This document shows, piece after piece, positions 1-12,799 of a DNA stretch of 64,000 nucleotides. The stretch is taken from NCBI GenBank assembly GCA_013339895.1, contig JABACO010000003.1:4375509-4439508 (forward strand), in the 5' to 3' direction. Numbering within the stretch: position 1 is the first letter of the stretch; each line of letters opens with the position of its first letter. The translations under genes were made by a program, and so were the position numbers. The stretch comes from Ephydatia muelleri (taxonomy: Eukaryota; Porifera; Demospongiae; Spongillida; Spongillidae). The notes under the pieces were generated by a model that was not told where the DNA came from, did no database searches, and saw only the letters and a list, made by a program, of their open reading frames with translations.

Positions 1-456
1 ATACACAAATATTAGCAGTGATTCTTAATTTCTAGATGTGAACCAGGTATTTTATTGTGGTAATGGCATTGCACAAGAAATGCCTCACTAATTAATAATC
101 TAACAATAATTGGAGTCATAGCATGAGTATGCATGAGGTAAAGCTGCTTCTTCTATCAATTGCAATTTAGCAGATTGATCAGTTTAATGTCAAATGTGGC
201 TGGATGTGAGAGGGACGACTTAGGCACTAGAATGTCTGCTGGTCTAGATTGGTCTTTAGGAAGAATGCCACTTCCTGTCTCTACTAGTGGGGAAAGGCAT
301 GCCTTACAGCTAGAGTCAGCAATGTAGTCTCTGAGTTGGTTGTGTCTGGTTATTGATATCTTTTTCTTGTCTTAAATTACATTGGCATTGTAGTCCTCAA
401 CATGCACATGCATGGAGTGTACACAATTCAATCTCATACTTTCAAATCATGCTTAC

Positions 457-555
457 CCCATCCTTCTCATCAACCTTGGATCCAGCCTTAAGAAGAGCAT
501 TAACCACTTCAGCATTTCCACTCTCAGCTGCATGATGAAGTGGTGTCTTTGCCCT
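457..555 (-). CDS. Ankyrin-repeat exon E1
   Basis: 99 bp, phase 0-0, flanked by CTCAACAG and GTAAGCATG. It encodes one full 33-residue ankyrin repeat, RAKTPLHHAAESGNAE then [17 protein letters not shown]. The TPLHHAA turn-helix signature and the second helix VVNALLKAG are complete. It is the leftmost and so, on the minus strand, the last one transcribed within the window. Confidence 0.85.
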
Positions 556-825
556 CTGTTGAGTAACAATTAGGTTAACAAAATGAATGTACATGTGCCT
601 GCATACAACCATGAACTCATGGAAGGTGTACCACATCCATGGATATTCAAGGATAGATAGAGTCATTCTGAAATAGGGGTGGGGACATGGAATATAGAGA
701 TTCATAATGATGGCCGACAAATGCCCCAAAGGCGCCAGAGATCTGTTCAGGATTCAAGGAGGACTAAGCACATACCATTTCAATATACAACAATACACAA
801 ATATTAGCAGTGATTCTTATCTTAA

Positions 826-1520
826 TACCGCGTCCACGAGTAAAGTGGGTCAGAATTGAGGGGAAACTAAAAATCTAAAAGATCCGCTAACAATAGAATC
901 ACAGGTACTAGTTGTAAAATAAGTAGAGTAACCTTTTACACTATGTTCACATTATAATTTATAAGAGCTACAACTATCACGGTTTTGATGTACACAGTTG
1001 AAATGAACTAGTGGGGTACTGCACTTATCATTTTATCACTTTGTACCCATCCCTTTCTTGACTATAAATTCAAAAGCATGCATGAGCCATCTATATCAAT
1101 GCAGCTCTTGGTTTCCATGAAAATACAAATTACATGTACATGCAGACTCGCAAACTTAAATTGCACACGTTAATGTATAGAGTTTTATAGACACGATAGA
1201 ACACATACATGCAGTAAAAGAAATATACTGCATTGGATTGAAAAAGCATTCGAACATTTAAAGGTTCAATTTGGCGTAAACAATGTCATTATTGCCGTTT
1301 TGAAATATGTTTTCATCAGCATGGACCACTTTTACATTGCCGCATTTGTTGCATCAAGCAAGCTGAATGATCTCTCACTACATGCACCAAATGTTGTCTC
1401 AAGAGTTGTACTTTCAAATTTCGTTATTTGAAAAGATAAATACTCATCAGCGGACCTTTTATTTTTTTTGCTTCCCCCCAAAACGGTCTAAAATTTCCCA
1501 CTTTACTCGCGGACGCGGTG
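826..1520. mobile_element. TTAA-flanked inverted-repeat DNA element, copy 1
   Basis: 695 bp, bounded by TACCGCGTCCACGAGTAAAG and its inverse CTTTACTCGCGGACGCGGTG, with TTAA on both sides (822-825 and 1521-1524). No coding potential, so it is non-autonomous. TTAA targets are used by piggyBac, Kolobok and Sola3; the ends do not decide between them. It lies inside an ankyrin-array intron. Right of the element about 280 bp of the unit is missing compared with copy 2. Confidence 0.75.
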
Positions 1521-1677
1521 TTAATTACAGCTAGAGTCAGCAATGTAGTCTCTGAGTTGGTTGTGTCTGGTTATTGATATCTTTTTCTTGTCTTAAATTA
1601 CATTGGCATTGTAGTCCTCAACATGCACATGCATGGAGTGTACACAATTCAATCTCATACTTTCAAATCATGCTTAC

Positions 1678-1776
1678 CCCATCCTTCTCATCAACCTTGG
1701 ATCCAGCCTTAAGAAGAGCATTAACCACTTCAGTATTTCCACTCCATGCTGCATGATGAAGTGGTGTCTCCCCCGT
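1678..1776 (-). CDS. Ankyrin-repeat exon E2
   Basis: 99 bp, phase 0-0. It reads [16 protein letters not shown] then [18 protein letters not shown] Trp replaces the usual Glu/Arg after HHAA, as in E4 and E13, pointing to a shared sub-lineage of units. It lies 661 bp from E3. Confidence 0.85.
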
Positions 1777-2338
1777 CTGTTGAGTAACAATTAGGTAACA
1801 AAATGAATGTACATGTACCTGCATACAACCATGATTCAAGGTAGACTAACCACATAACATTTCACTAAATAACAATACACAAATATGACCAGTGATTCTG
1901 AATTTCTAGATGTGTGAACCAGGTATTTTATTGTGTTAATGGCATTGCACAACAAATGCCTCACTAATCAATAATCTAACCATTATTGGAGTCATGGTAT
2001 TTGCAAGAGTATGCATGAGGTAAAGCTGCTTCTTCTATAAATTGTAATTTAGCAGATTGATCAGTTTAATGTCAAATGTGGCTGGAAGTGAGAGGGACCA
2101 GTTAGGCACTAGAATGTCTGCTGGTCTAGATTGGTCTTTAGGAAGAATGCCACTTCCTGTCTCTACTAGTTGGGAAAGGCATGCCTTACAGCTAGAGTCA
2201 GCAATGTAGTCTCTGAGTTGGTTGTGTCTGGTTATTGTTATCTTTTTCTTGTCTTAAATTACATTGGCATTGTAGTCCTCAACATGCACATGCATGGAGT
2301 GTACACAATTCAATCTGATACTTGCAAAGCATGCTTAC

Positions 2339-2437
2339 CTCATCCTTTTCATCAACCTTGGATCCAGCCTTAAGAAGAGCATTAACCACTTCAGCATTTC
2401 GACTCGTAGCTGCATGATGAAGTGATGTCCTCTCTGC
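2339..2437 (-). CDS. Ankyrin-repeat exon E3
   Basis: 99 bp, phase 0-0. It reads AERTSLHHAATSRNAE then [17 protein letters not shown]. The conserved Pro of TPLHHAA is Ser here, the only such change at that position in the intact exons. Splice sites are intact. Its unit is an 1,882-bp-offset duplicate of the E1 unit, including a transposon copy. Confidence 0.85.
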
Positions 2438-2706
2438 CTGTTGAGTAACAATTAGGTTAACAAAATGAATGTACATGTACCTGCATACAGCCATGAACTA
2501 ATGGAAGGTGTACCACATCCATGGATTTCAAGGATAGATAGAGTCATTCTGAAATAGGGGTGGGGACATGGAATATAGAGATTCATAATGATGGCCGACA
2601 AATGCCCCAAAGGCGCCAGTGATCTGTTCAGGATTCAAGTAGGACTAAGCACATACCATTTCCCTAAACAACAATACACAAATATTAGCAGTGATTCTTA
2701 TCTTAA

Positions 2707-3412
2707 TACCGCGTCCACAAGTAAAGTGGGTCAGAATTGAGGGGAAACTAAAAATCTAAAAGATCCGCTAACAATAGAATCACAGGTACTAGTTGTAAAA
2801 TAAGTAGAGTAACCTTTTACACTATGTTCACATTATAATTTATAAGAGCTACAACTATCACGGTTTTGATGTACACAGTTGAAATGAACTAGTGGGGTAC
2901 TGCACTTATCATTTTATCACTTTGTACCCATCCCTTTCTTGACTATAAATTCAAAAGCATGCATGAGCCATCTATATCAATGCAGCTCTTGGTTTCTTTG
3001 AAAATATAAATTACATGTACATGCAGACTTGCAAATTTAAACTGCACGCGGTAATGTATAGAGTTTTATAGACACGATAGAACACATACATGCAGTAAAA
3101 GAAATATACTGCATTGGATTGAAAAAGCATTCGAACATTTAAAGGTTCAACTTGGCGTATACAATGTGATTATTGCTGTTTTTGTATGATGATGAAATAT
3201 GTTTTCATCAGCATGGACCACTTTTACATTGCCGCATTTGTTGCATCAAGCAAGCTGAATGATCTCTCACTAAATGCACCAAATGTTGTCTCAAGAGTTG
3301 TACTTTCAAATTTCGTTATTTGAAAAGATAAATACTCATCAGCGGACCTTTTATTTTTTTTGCTTCCCCCCAAAATGGCCTAAAATTTCCCACTTTACTC
3401 GTGGATGCGGTT
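2707..3412. mobile_element. TTAA-flanked inverted-repeat DNA element, copy 2
   Basis: 706 bp with the same termini (TACCGCGTCCACAAG and CTCGTGGATGCGGTT) and TTAA at 2703-2706 and 3413-3416. It is nearly identical to copy 1 at a constant 1,882-bp offset and in the same unit position. It therefore spread by duplication of the unit, not by a second jump. Confidence 0.75.
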
Positions 3413-3841
3413 TTAATTTCTAGATGTGAACCAGGTATTTTATTGTGGTAATGGCATTGCACAAGAAATGCCTCACTAATTAATAATCTAACAATAATTG
3501 GAGTCATAGCACGAGTATGCATGAGGTAAAGCTGCTTCTTCTATAAATTGCAATTTAGCGGATTCATCAGTTTAATGTCAAATGTGGCTGGACGTGGGAG
3601 GGACCAGTTAGGCACTAAAATATCTGCTGGTCTAGATTGGTATTTAGGAAGAATGCCACTTCCTTCCTCTACTGAGGAAAGGCATGCCTTACAGCTAGAG
3701 TCAGCAATGTAGTCTCTGAGCTGGTTGTGTCTGGTTATTGTTATCTTTTTCTTGTCTTCAATTACATTGGCATTGTAGTCCTCAACATGCACATGCATGG
3801 AGTATACACAATTCAATCTCATACTTTCAAATCATGCTTAC

Positions 3842-3940
3842 CCTATTCTTCTCATCAACCTTGGATCCAGCCTTAAGAAGAGCATTAACCACTTCAGCAT
3901 TTCCACTCCATGCTGCATGATGAAGTGGTGTTTCCCCCGT
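3842..3940 (-). CDS. Ankyrin-repeat exon E4
   Basis: 99 bp, phase 0-0. It reads [16 protein letters not shown] then [17 protein letters not shown]. The last codon before the GTAAGC donor is Arg instead of Gly/Glu/Lys. Otherwise it is a canonical repeat. Confidence 0.85.
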
Positions 3941-4504
3941 CTGTTGAGTAACAATTAGGTAAAAAAAATGAATGTACATGTACCTGCATACAACCATGAT
4001 TCAAGGAGGACTAACCACATAACATTTCACTAAATAACAATACACAAATATTAGCAGTGATTCTGAAATTCTAGATGTGTGAACCAGGTGTTTTATTGTT
4101 GTAATGGCATTGCACAACAAATGCCTCACTGATTAATAATCTAGCAATAATTAGAGTCATGGTATTTGCATGAGTATGCATGAGGTAGAGCCACTTCTTG
4201 TATCCATTGCAAATTTAGTGGATTGATCACCATAAAGTCAAATGTGGCTGGATGTGAGTGGGATTAATTAGGTAGTAGAAGCTCTGCTGGTCTAGATTGG
4301 TGTTCAGGATCAATGCCACTTTCATTCTCAACTCGTCAGGAAAGGCAGGCCATACAGCAGAAATCAGCAATGTAGTCACTGAGCTGGCTGTGTCTGGTTA
4401 TTGTTATCTATTTCTTGTCTTAAATTACATTGGCTTTGTAGTCCTCAACATGCACATGCAATGAGTATACACAATTCAATCTCATACTTTTAAAGCGTAC
4501 TTAC

Positions 4505-4603
4505 CTCACCCTTTTCATCAACCTTGGATCCAGCCTTAAGAAGAGCATTAACCACTTCAGTATTTCGACTCCTAGCTGCATGATGAAGTGGTGTCTCTCC
4601 CGT
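4505..4603 (-). CDS. Ankyrin-repeat exon E5
   Basis: 99 bp, phase 0-0. It reads [16 protein letters not shown] then [17 protein letters not shown]. The donor is GTAAGTACG, which matches the consensus better than the GTAAGCATG of most units. Confidence 0.85.
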
Positions 4604-5270
4604 CTGTTGAGTAACAATTAGGTTAACAGAATGAATGTACATGTTCCTGCATACAGACATGAACTCATGAAAGGTGTACCACATCCATGGATATTCAAGG
4701 ATAGATAGAGTCATTTTGAAATAGGGTTGGGGACATGGAATATAGAGATTCATAATGATGGCAGACATGCCCCAAAGGCGCCAGTGATCTGTTCAGGATT
4801 CAAGGAGGACTGAGCACATACCATTTCACTACACAGTGATTCTTAATTTCTAGATGTGTGAACCAGGTGTTTTATTGTTGTAATGGCATTGCACAACAAA
4901 TGCCTCACTGATTAATAATCTAACAATAATTGGAGTCATGGTATTTGCATGGTAAAGCCTCTTCCTCTATCAATTGCAGTTTAGCGGATTCATCAGTTTA
5001 ATGTCAAATGTGGCTTGACGTGAGAGGGACCAGTTAGGCATTAGAATGTCTGCTGGTCTAGATTGGTCTTTTAGAAAAAAAGGCAACTTCCTTTCTCTAC
5101 GAGAGGGGAAAGGCATGCCTTACAGCAGAAGTCAGCAATGTAGTCTCTGAGCTGGTTGTGTCTGGTTATTGTTATCTTTTTCTTGTCTTAAATTACATTG
5201 GCATTGTAGTCCTCAACATGCACATGCATGGAGTGTACACAATTCAGTCTCACTTTCTAAGCATGCTTAC

Positions 5271-5369
5271 CTTATCCTTTTCATCAACCTTGGATCCAGC
5301 CTTAAGAAGAGCATTAACCACTTCAGTATTTCCACTCATAGCTGCATGATGAAGTGGTGTCTTCCCACT
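5271..5369 (-). CDS. Ankyrin-repeat exon E6
   Basis: 99 bp, phase 0-0. It reads SGKTPLHHAAMSGNTE then [17 protein letters not shown]. Its intron downstream on the plus strand resembles the one after E17, where the start is also SGKTPLHHAA, so the two units share ancestry. Confidence 0.85.
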
Positions 5370-5765
5370 CTGTTGAGTAACAATTAGATTAACAAAATGA
5401 ATGTATGTGCACTTGCATACAACCATGAACTTATGAAAGGTGTACCACATCCATGGATATTCAAGGGTAGATGCAGTCATTTAGAAAGGGGGTGGGGGAC
5501 ATGGAACATAGACTTGCATAATGATGGCAGACAAATGACCCAAAGGTCCCATGGTCTGTTCAGAATCCACAGAGGACATAGCTCATAGTATTTTATTTAA
5601 CAAAAATGGAAAAATATTGGCAGTGATTCTTTATTTTTATCTATGTACCAGGTAGTTTTATTTTTGTGCTAATGGCATTGCACATTGATGGCTCACTAAT
5701 TAATAATCTAACCATAATAGGAGTCATGGGATATGCATGAGTACGCATGAGGTGGAGTAGATATG

Positions 5766-6000
5766 TGTAGTGTCGCCGCTGTACACGTTACACGCGTATT
5801 GTCAGTAGGTTGGATGGTGCAGCCCAATCACGGGCAGCGGTCAATATTCAAGAGCAGTCACTCACAAAAGCAATACACTTATATAGGAATTCACAGATGG
5901 ACAGACTGACTGGCAACTATGACGTCACCTATAGAGCATGCACAATGACAGACAGAGAAGGACAGACAGTCTAGACATAGCCAACAGTACAAATATCACA
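5766..6000. mobile_element. Solo LTR in an ankyrin-array intron
   Basis: 235 bp beginning TGTAGTGTCG and ending AAATATCACA, with perfect 5-bp target duplications ATATG (5761-5765 and 6001-6005). Joining the flanks across the insertion gives GTAGATATGATGTTGGG, the sequence seen in unoccupied units. It contains a TATA-like ACTTATATAGG. It has no internal region, as expected after LTR-LTR recombination. The perfect target duplication suggests a fairly young event. Confidence 0.8.
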
Positions 6001-6138
6001 ATATGATGTTGGGAGGTACCACATACATGCATCTGTATATGTACATGCATTTATGAATACTGCAAACATGTTACATGAGTGATTCAAGTCATACCCTACA
6101 AGAAACTAGGCAAGACTTGCTAAGAATTTGAAACATAT

Positions 6139-8509
6139 TGTAACGATGGCATCAGCTGTACGCATGAGAAACACTACTAGCGACAGCCTGACGACAGAAC
6201 TATAGAACAATAGTTGGCAGGTATACATTGTGATTGAGTGTATTGTATGCGTAGAGTGAGACACTGTCATAAAGTCGGGTGTGGAACGTGTCATTGCTTT
6301 TGCAAGCAGGTCCCTGTTTAAAGCTGAATGGAAGTACTGTGTTACAAGGCGTGAAATGCTTGCTTTAGTATGGGCCATCAAACTTTTTCGCCCTTATCTG
6401 TATGGCAGGCGTTTTACAGTGCGGACAGACCATGCTTCATTGCGGTGGCTGCAGAGTTTCCATGAACCAGAGGGTCAAGTGGCTAGATGGCTAGAATGCC
6501 TTTCTGAATATGATTTTGAGGTGGTTCATCGCCCTGGTACTAAGCATACCAACGCTGATGCCTTGTCCAGTATGCCTTGCCCTCAGTGTCAGTTATCATT
6601 TCCGCAGGTTTGTACGATGCAATCGGATATCTGGCTGCCATGTTGAACACTGGATGAACTTGCTGAGGAACAAAAACAGGACTCCAGCATTGGGCAATTT
6701 ATTCAATGGATGGAAAATGATAGTATCCCTCGGGTGTTTCCGAAGCACCTGTCTTCGCATACCCAAGCATTGTGGGCTCAGTCTTCATATCTGGTTTTGC
6801 AGAATGGGGTGTTATACAGGCAGTGGGAAGATGTTCCCTGCAAGGGGCTTCATAGAAGGTTGCAGTTAGTTCTCCCTCCTACTCTTGTCCCGGTGCTATT
6901 AGAAGCCTTACATAGTTCAATAAGGGGAGGTCATTTTGGAACTAGCAAGACCCTTGCAAAGGTGCGTGAGCGTTTTTATTGGGTAGGGCAGCGCAAAGAC
7001 GTAGCTGCTTGGTGTTCTGGTTGTCTATCCTGTGCATCTGGGAAGCCTTCACCTGCAAAACTACGTGCACCCCTGCAGCTTGACCTTGCAGTATGGCCGC
7101 TGCAACATGTGGCAATGGATATTATGGGCCCTTACCTGAAACCTCTAAAGGCAGCAAGTATATTCTTGTTATTGCAGATTACTTTACTAAATGGTCGGAA
7201 GCCTACCCAATACCTAACATGGAGGCAATAACTGTAGTTAAATGTTTGGGTAATGAATTTATTTGTCGTTTTGGTGTGCCTGAGCAATTGCACCTCAGAC
7301 CAAGGTAGAAACTTTGAAAGTAAGGTCGTTAAAAACATATGTGACCTTCTTCAAATTCAAAAAACTCGCATGTCTCCATATCACCCCCAATTGGATGGGT
7401 TAGTTGAATGATATAACAGAACACTGTTAAATTTGTTGAGCATTGCAGTTGTTGATGCTGAACGTGACTGGGATGTGCAAGTGCCATTATTGATGTTTGC
7501 TTACCGTACGTCTATGCATGAGACCAATGGGGGTAACACCTTTTGAGATGATGTTTGGGAGGGAGGTGGTGCTGCCAGAGCATTTGATGTTCAATCTACC
7601 AGTTAGTATTGAGCAGGTCCTGCAGGAAGGGGTCAAATATGTAGACTATCTGAAGAAAAGGTTCCAGCTGGTGCATCAGTAAAGTCAGACAGAATGCACA
7701 GAAAGGCATGCAGCGTCAGAAGACTGGATACGATCAGCAGGAGAATACGCGGTGTGTTTTCCGGAAACGAGATCATGTATGGCTCTACACCCCTGCTGTC
7801 CCAAAAGGAAAGTCTCCCAAATTTCATCGACCGTGGCAAGGGCCGTATCAAATATTACAAAAAAAGGGTAAAGTGACTTATGATATCTTACGCCTAATTG
7901 TGCACTACAATCGGTTGAAACCCTTTTTTCAGGCATCACCTCATGGAGAACAGGAGTCAAGTGAGGAGGAGAAGGGAACACCAAGTGAAGAACAGGAGTC
8001 AAGAGGAGAGGAGATTAACAAAGAGCCACAGGAGTCAATGGCTGATTTACAGGATGAACTATACATGGAAACTAGGAGGCCAGAGCTAGGGCCAGCAGCG
8101 GAGGAACATGTACCCCCACCTCCACTTATAGCCCCTGCACCCTGTCAGCCCCCACAGCCACCTGCTGAGCAGGAACTACCTCATCAACCTGGAGAACAGT
8201 TGCATCGTTCAACTTGGAACAGACATGGATCCTCCAGATTGGTACGGGGACATTGTTGTTCATTGTGTTCATACCCATACAAACTGTGAGGGCACAGTTT
8301 CATTGGATGGGGAGCTGTGTAACGATGGCAACAGCTGTACGCATGAGCAACACTACTAGCGACAGCCTGACGACAGAACTATCGAGAACTGTAGTGCCGT
8401 GTGCATTAAAGAACAATAGTTGGCTGGTATATAATTGAGTGTATTGTATGCGTAGAGTGAGACACTGTCATAAAGTTTGTGGTCTGTTTGGGACTGTGAG
8501 TGCGCTACA
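6139..8509 (+). mobile_element. Broken Ty3/gypsy LTR element A
   Basis: The left LTR is at 6139-6275 and the right LTR at 8318-8509, both opening TGTAACGATGGCA. The flanks carry ATAT (6135-6138 and 8510-8513), and the unoccupied unit at 37.56 kb confirms the target. The purine tract ATGGGGAGC precedes the right LTR. Parts seen, in order: RNase H (about 6281-6600, with TDHASLRWLQ and NADALS), integrase zinc-binding domain (about 6900-7060), integrase core (about 7090-7560, with MDIMGP and DYFTKWSEAYP), and a tail with proline-rich sequence to about 8280. Gag, protease and most of the reverse transcriptase are not present. It is a fossil with several breaks, and the LTRs have clearly diverged. 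Confidence 0.85.
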
Positions 8510-8689
8510 ATATGTTTTTCAGTTTCCTAAATTTTTTAATACTTAGATTTATACTCTACAAGGCAATTCCTACGCAGTTACATTTGCACATTACGTTCTA
8601 GCACAATTGAGTGCTGAATTGATAATTAGCTATACATTTTGATGGCAAGTGGCAACTTCTCACTGTTGTCATCAATAATGTTTACATGG

Positions 8690-8800
8690 GCAAAGTACAT
8701 AGAATTTCTTGTATAAATTGCAAATTTAGTTTTTCCGTCTGTTGTGTAACAATTTGGTTAACGAAATGAATATACATGTAACTGCATTCAGCCATGAACT
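8690..8800 (-). pseudogene. Ankyrin unit that has lost its exon
   Basis: The intron next to the acceptor (ACGGAAAAAC after ACACAACAG) is recognisable, but only a few bases of exon remain, joined directly to AAATTTGCAATT from elsewhere in the unit. The same junction occurs near 37760-37830, so one deletion event was later duplicated. Confidence 0.6.
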
Positions 8801-9687
8801 CATGGAAGGTGTACCACATCCATTGATAGATAGAGTCATTTTGAAATAGGAACGGGGACATGGAATATAGAGATTCATAATGATGGCAGACCAATGCTCC
8901 AAAGGCACACATGGGTCCATTGGTCTATTCAGGATCCAGTGAGAACTAAACTCATGGCACGTACTAAACAACAATATACAAATAATGGCAGTGATTATTT
9001 ATTGGTAACTGTGTACCAGGTGCATTGAGTGCTAATGGCATTGCACAATGGATGACTCACTAATGAATAATTGCAAAATTACTAGTCATGGGATATGCAT
9101 GAGTACGCATGAGGTGGAGTAGAAATGATGTTGGGAGGTACCATATACACGCATCTGTATGTGTACATGCGTTTATGAATGCTGCAAACATGTTAGTTAT
9201 TAACATGAATAATTCAACTCATTCCATACACAAATATTAGCAGTGATTCTTAATTTCTAGATGTGAATCAGGTGTTTTATTGTTGTAATGGCATTGCACA
9301 ACAAATGCCTCACTAATCAATAATCTAACCATTATTGGAGTCATGGTATTTGCAAGAGTATGCATGAGGTAAAGCTGCTTCTTCTATAAATTGTAATTTA
9401 GCGGATTGATCAGTTTAATGTCAAATGTGGCTGGACGTGAGAGGGACCAGTTAGGCGCTAGAATGTCTGCTGGTCTAGATTGGTCTTTAGGAAAAATGCC
9501 ACTTCCTTTCTCTATGAGAGGGAAAAGGCATGCCTTACAGCAGAAGTCAGTAATGTAGTCTCTGAGCTGGTTGTGTCTGGTTATTGTTATCTTTTTCTTG
9601 TCTTAAATTACATTGGCTTTGTAGTCCTCAACATGCACATGCATGGAGTGTACACAATTCAATCTCATACTTTCAAAGCATGCTTAC

Positions 9688-9786
9688 CCCATCCTTTTCA
9701 TCAACCTTGGATCCAGCCTTAAGAAGAGCATTAACCACTTCAGAAATTCTACTCCTAACTGCATGATGAAGTGGTGTCTCCCCCCT
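9688..9786 (-). CDS. Ankyrin-repeat exon E7
   Basis: 99 bp, phase 0-0. It reads [16 protein letters not shown] then [17 protein letters not shown]. The acceptor is CCTAACAG: about 10 bp present in other units beside the acceptor are missing, leaving a shorter but usable site, as in E14. Confidence 0.8.
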
Positions 9787-10100
9787 CTGTTAGGTTTACA
9801 AAATGAATATACATGTACATGCATACAGCCATGAACTCATGGAAGGTGTACCACATCCATTTATATTCAAGGATAGATAGAGTCATTTAGAAATAGGAAT
9901 GGGGACATGGAATATACAGATTCATAATGATGGCAGACAAAATGCCCCAAAGGCGCCAGTGATCTGTTCAGGATTCAAGGAGGACTAAGCACATACCATT
10001 TCACTATACAACAATACACAAATATGACCAGTGATTCTTAATTTCTAGATGTGAACCAGGTATTTTATTGTGGTAATGGCATTGCACAACAAATGCCTCA

Positions 10101-10626
10101 GGTCAGTGCCAAACTAAAAAAACGGACACCGCGTACACCACCAAGATACATCCAACCGTTCAACACCTACCAACACTGAGCAGACTATCCTAGAAGCATT
10201 AACAGACAAGCACAGTTGCAAGGAGTACCACTACAACCTGACACCATCCGATTGGGACACTGAAACGGAGTAACTATTCCAATTCTTGTAAACGTTCCAA
10301 TTATCCAGACCGAAAACTACACTTAAACCCGAAATGCGCTCTCTTTTTTCCATTTCACATCACGACTGACCTTGTGCCTCACGAAACCGGTTGTGATTCG
10401 TGGAAGAACCTTGAGTGACCGAGAAAGAATGTCTACTGTACCTATGGACACTGACGTCGTATGTATAAATATTCTGTGCATGATTTTGTTTCTATTGAAT
10501 GTACCTAACAGCCGACGAAAGACCATACTATTTTAATGTACATGTATAAAAAGAATGACCTAAACCTCTGTTACCGAAAAAAGAATAGCGTTGAGTTGTC
10601 GGACAGTAAAGACTACACCACGTGGC
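10101..10626 (+). repeat. Repeat B, copy 1 (short form)
   Basis: It enters the ankyrin unit after AAATGCCTCA with GGTCAGTGCCAAAC. It includes the block CCTCACGAAACCGG...TTCGTGG (an imperfect hairpin) and ends at CCACGTGGCA, fused directly to a different unit position (TCCATGGATATTC). It lacks the right half found in copies 2 and 3. The family is unrecognised; a Penelope-like or other retroelement end is possible. Confidence 0.6.
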
Positions 10627-12768
10627 ATCCATGGATATTCAAAGGTAGATACAGTCATTTTGAAAGGGGGTGGGGACATGGAACATAGACATGCATAATG
10701 ATGACAGACAAATGACCCAAAGGTCCAGTGATCTATTCAGAATCCACAGAGGACATAGCGCATTAAATATTTTACTTAACAAAACTGGAAAAATATTGGC
10801 AATGATTCTTTATTTTTATCTATGTACCAGGTATTTCTATTTTTGTTGCTAATGGCATTGCACATTGATGGCTCACTAATTAATAATCTAACCATAATTG
10901 GAGTCATGTGATATGCATGAGTATGCATGAGATGGAGTAGATATGATGTTGGGAGGTACCACATACATGCATTTGTATGTGTACATGCGTTTAGGAATGC
11001 TGCAAACATGTTAGTTATTGACATGAATAATTCAAGTCATTCCCCACTAATAAATATTGGCAAGACTTGACAAGAATGTGGAACAGATGTTTATTATTGT
11101 CTGACACTAAGCATTTTTTTCAACATATGTAGTTACAATTGCACATTCAGTTCTAGCACAACGGAGCACTGAATTTATAATTAGCTATCCATTTCTACGG
11201 TAAGTGGCAACTTCTCTCGCTTGTCTTGAAAGATGATTAGATGGTTCACGTAAACATGATTCAGGGACAAGAGAGAGACATTCCTGCTTGCTACAGAAAT
11301 GCATTTCTAATGATAAATTCAGTGCTCAATTGTGTTTAGACGGAATGTGCCTTTAAAATTGCGTAAGAATAGCGTTGTAAAGTGCTAGTCTAGATAATCA
11401 AAAATGTGCCATTACTAAACAGGTTCTCAGCTATATCTTCAGTTTGGTATGTAAACTAGAATGTCTCGGGGTTGGGGGGGAGGGGGAGAGGTACTTATTG
11501 ACCGAGGAAAATAAGATGTCAAGATTAGCAGAGTATGTCATCAAATTGAAGAGAATTAATGCTGCCTAGTGTGGAATATCTTGGTTACCATATCATGAGA
11601 GAGTGGATCAGTCCTACATAGCAAAAGCGCAGAGCTATACCGTATCTCACAATTGAAATCATGCAAAATTTTGTCTTGTCTTGCAGACATGCTGGCACCA
11701 ATATACAAGTAGCTCACCAAATACCGAAAGTAGCGTTGTGGAACAGATCATTCTAGAAGGCCAGCTCACCTCGAATGGTTTGCTGGTCTACTTTGATCCT
11801 TCAAAGAAGATTGCCCTCCCCCTCCTTATGGAATCAGGGTGGTTTTATCACACTTGCAGGCAGACAGAACAACCATGGCCAGGATACAAAGATGGGCACT
11901 AACTCTGAGTGCATACAGCCAGGCAAGGATCAAGGCTATGCAGATGGGCAAATTAGATAGCCTTTAGCTGGGGCACCTGAAGAGGTCCCTACACCCCGGG
12001 GTACAATACTCATGCTGTTGGATTTCCTTGACTGGAACTCAGTGTTACAACTTCATCCATGTGACATTGGACAGACAAAGACCCTGTGCTCTCGGTGGTC
12101 AAGAGAATGGTGCTTCATGGATGGAAAGCACAGACAGATGAACAGTTCAAACCTTACAAGTGCAGGTATAGTGAACTAAACATTGAAGATGGTTGTATCC
12201 TTTGGGGAAGTCATGTAGTTGTACCTCCACCTGGCAGAGCACCAGTAATCAAGATGCTTCACGAACGTATCTAGAAGGGAATCTTTGGCCAGCAGTGTGA
12301 TGTGGGCCGAGACTGGATGCTGAACAAAACCAAGGTGAAATCCTGTGAGGCTTGCCAAGTGAATAGTAAGCCACACCTCAGTCCCCATTGCATCCTTGGG
12401 AGTGGCCCTTAAACCCTGGTCTCACATTCATGTTGATTTTTATGGCCGTTTCTCCTGGGGTGGATGCTCACTCCCAATGGCTGGAGGCTGTGGGAGTTTC
12501 CTCCACATCTGCTCAGCAGGCCATACTTCATATGCTCAGGCAAATATTTGCAGTACATCAACTCCCATAGGTGCTGGTATCTGACAACTGCATGCTGCAA
12601 CCTTACCAGAGTTTCATACTTCTGTTCAATGTAATAGTTTGAGGGGCATTACAAGTGCCCCCTACCACCCAACCACTAATGGATTGGCTGAACAAGCAAT
12701 GCAAACTGTAAAAAATGCCTCAAGGAAGACATCAGGGGATTGACTCCCTTTTTCTGTACAGGATGATC

Positions 12769-12769
<1 letters not shown>

Positions 12770-12798
<29 letters not shown>
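12770..12798 (+). repeat. Poly-C tract of 29 bases
   Basis: It lies inside gypsy copy C1; the matching place in copies C2 (30847-30862) and C3 (40383-40404) also has a C run of different length, so the tract arose before the duplications and has changed length since. Confidence 0.9.

Positions 12799-12799
<1 letters not shown>

Noticed and set aside
353-535. Recurrent plus-strand frame of about 60 codons (LKLHWHCSPQHAHAWSVHNS...) seen in many units
   Set aside because: It is the antisense of the ankyrin exon plus intron. It recurs only because the unit recurs and has no splice or domain support.
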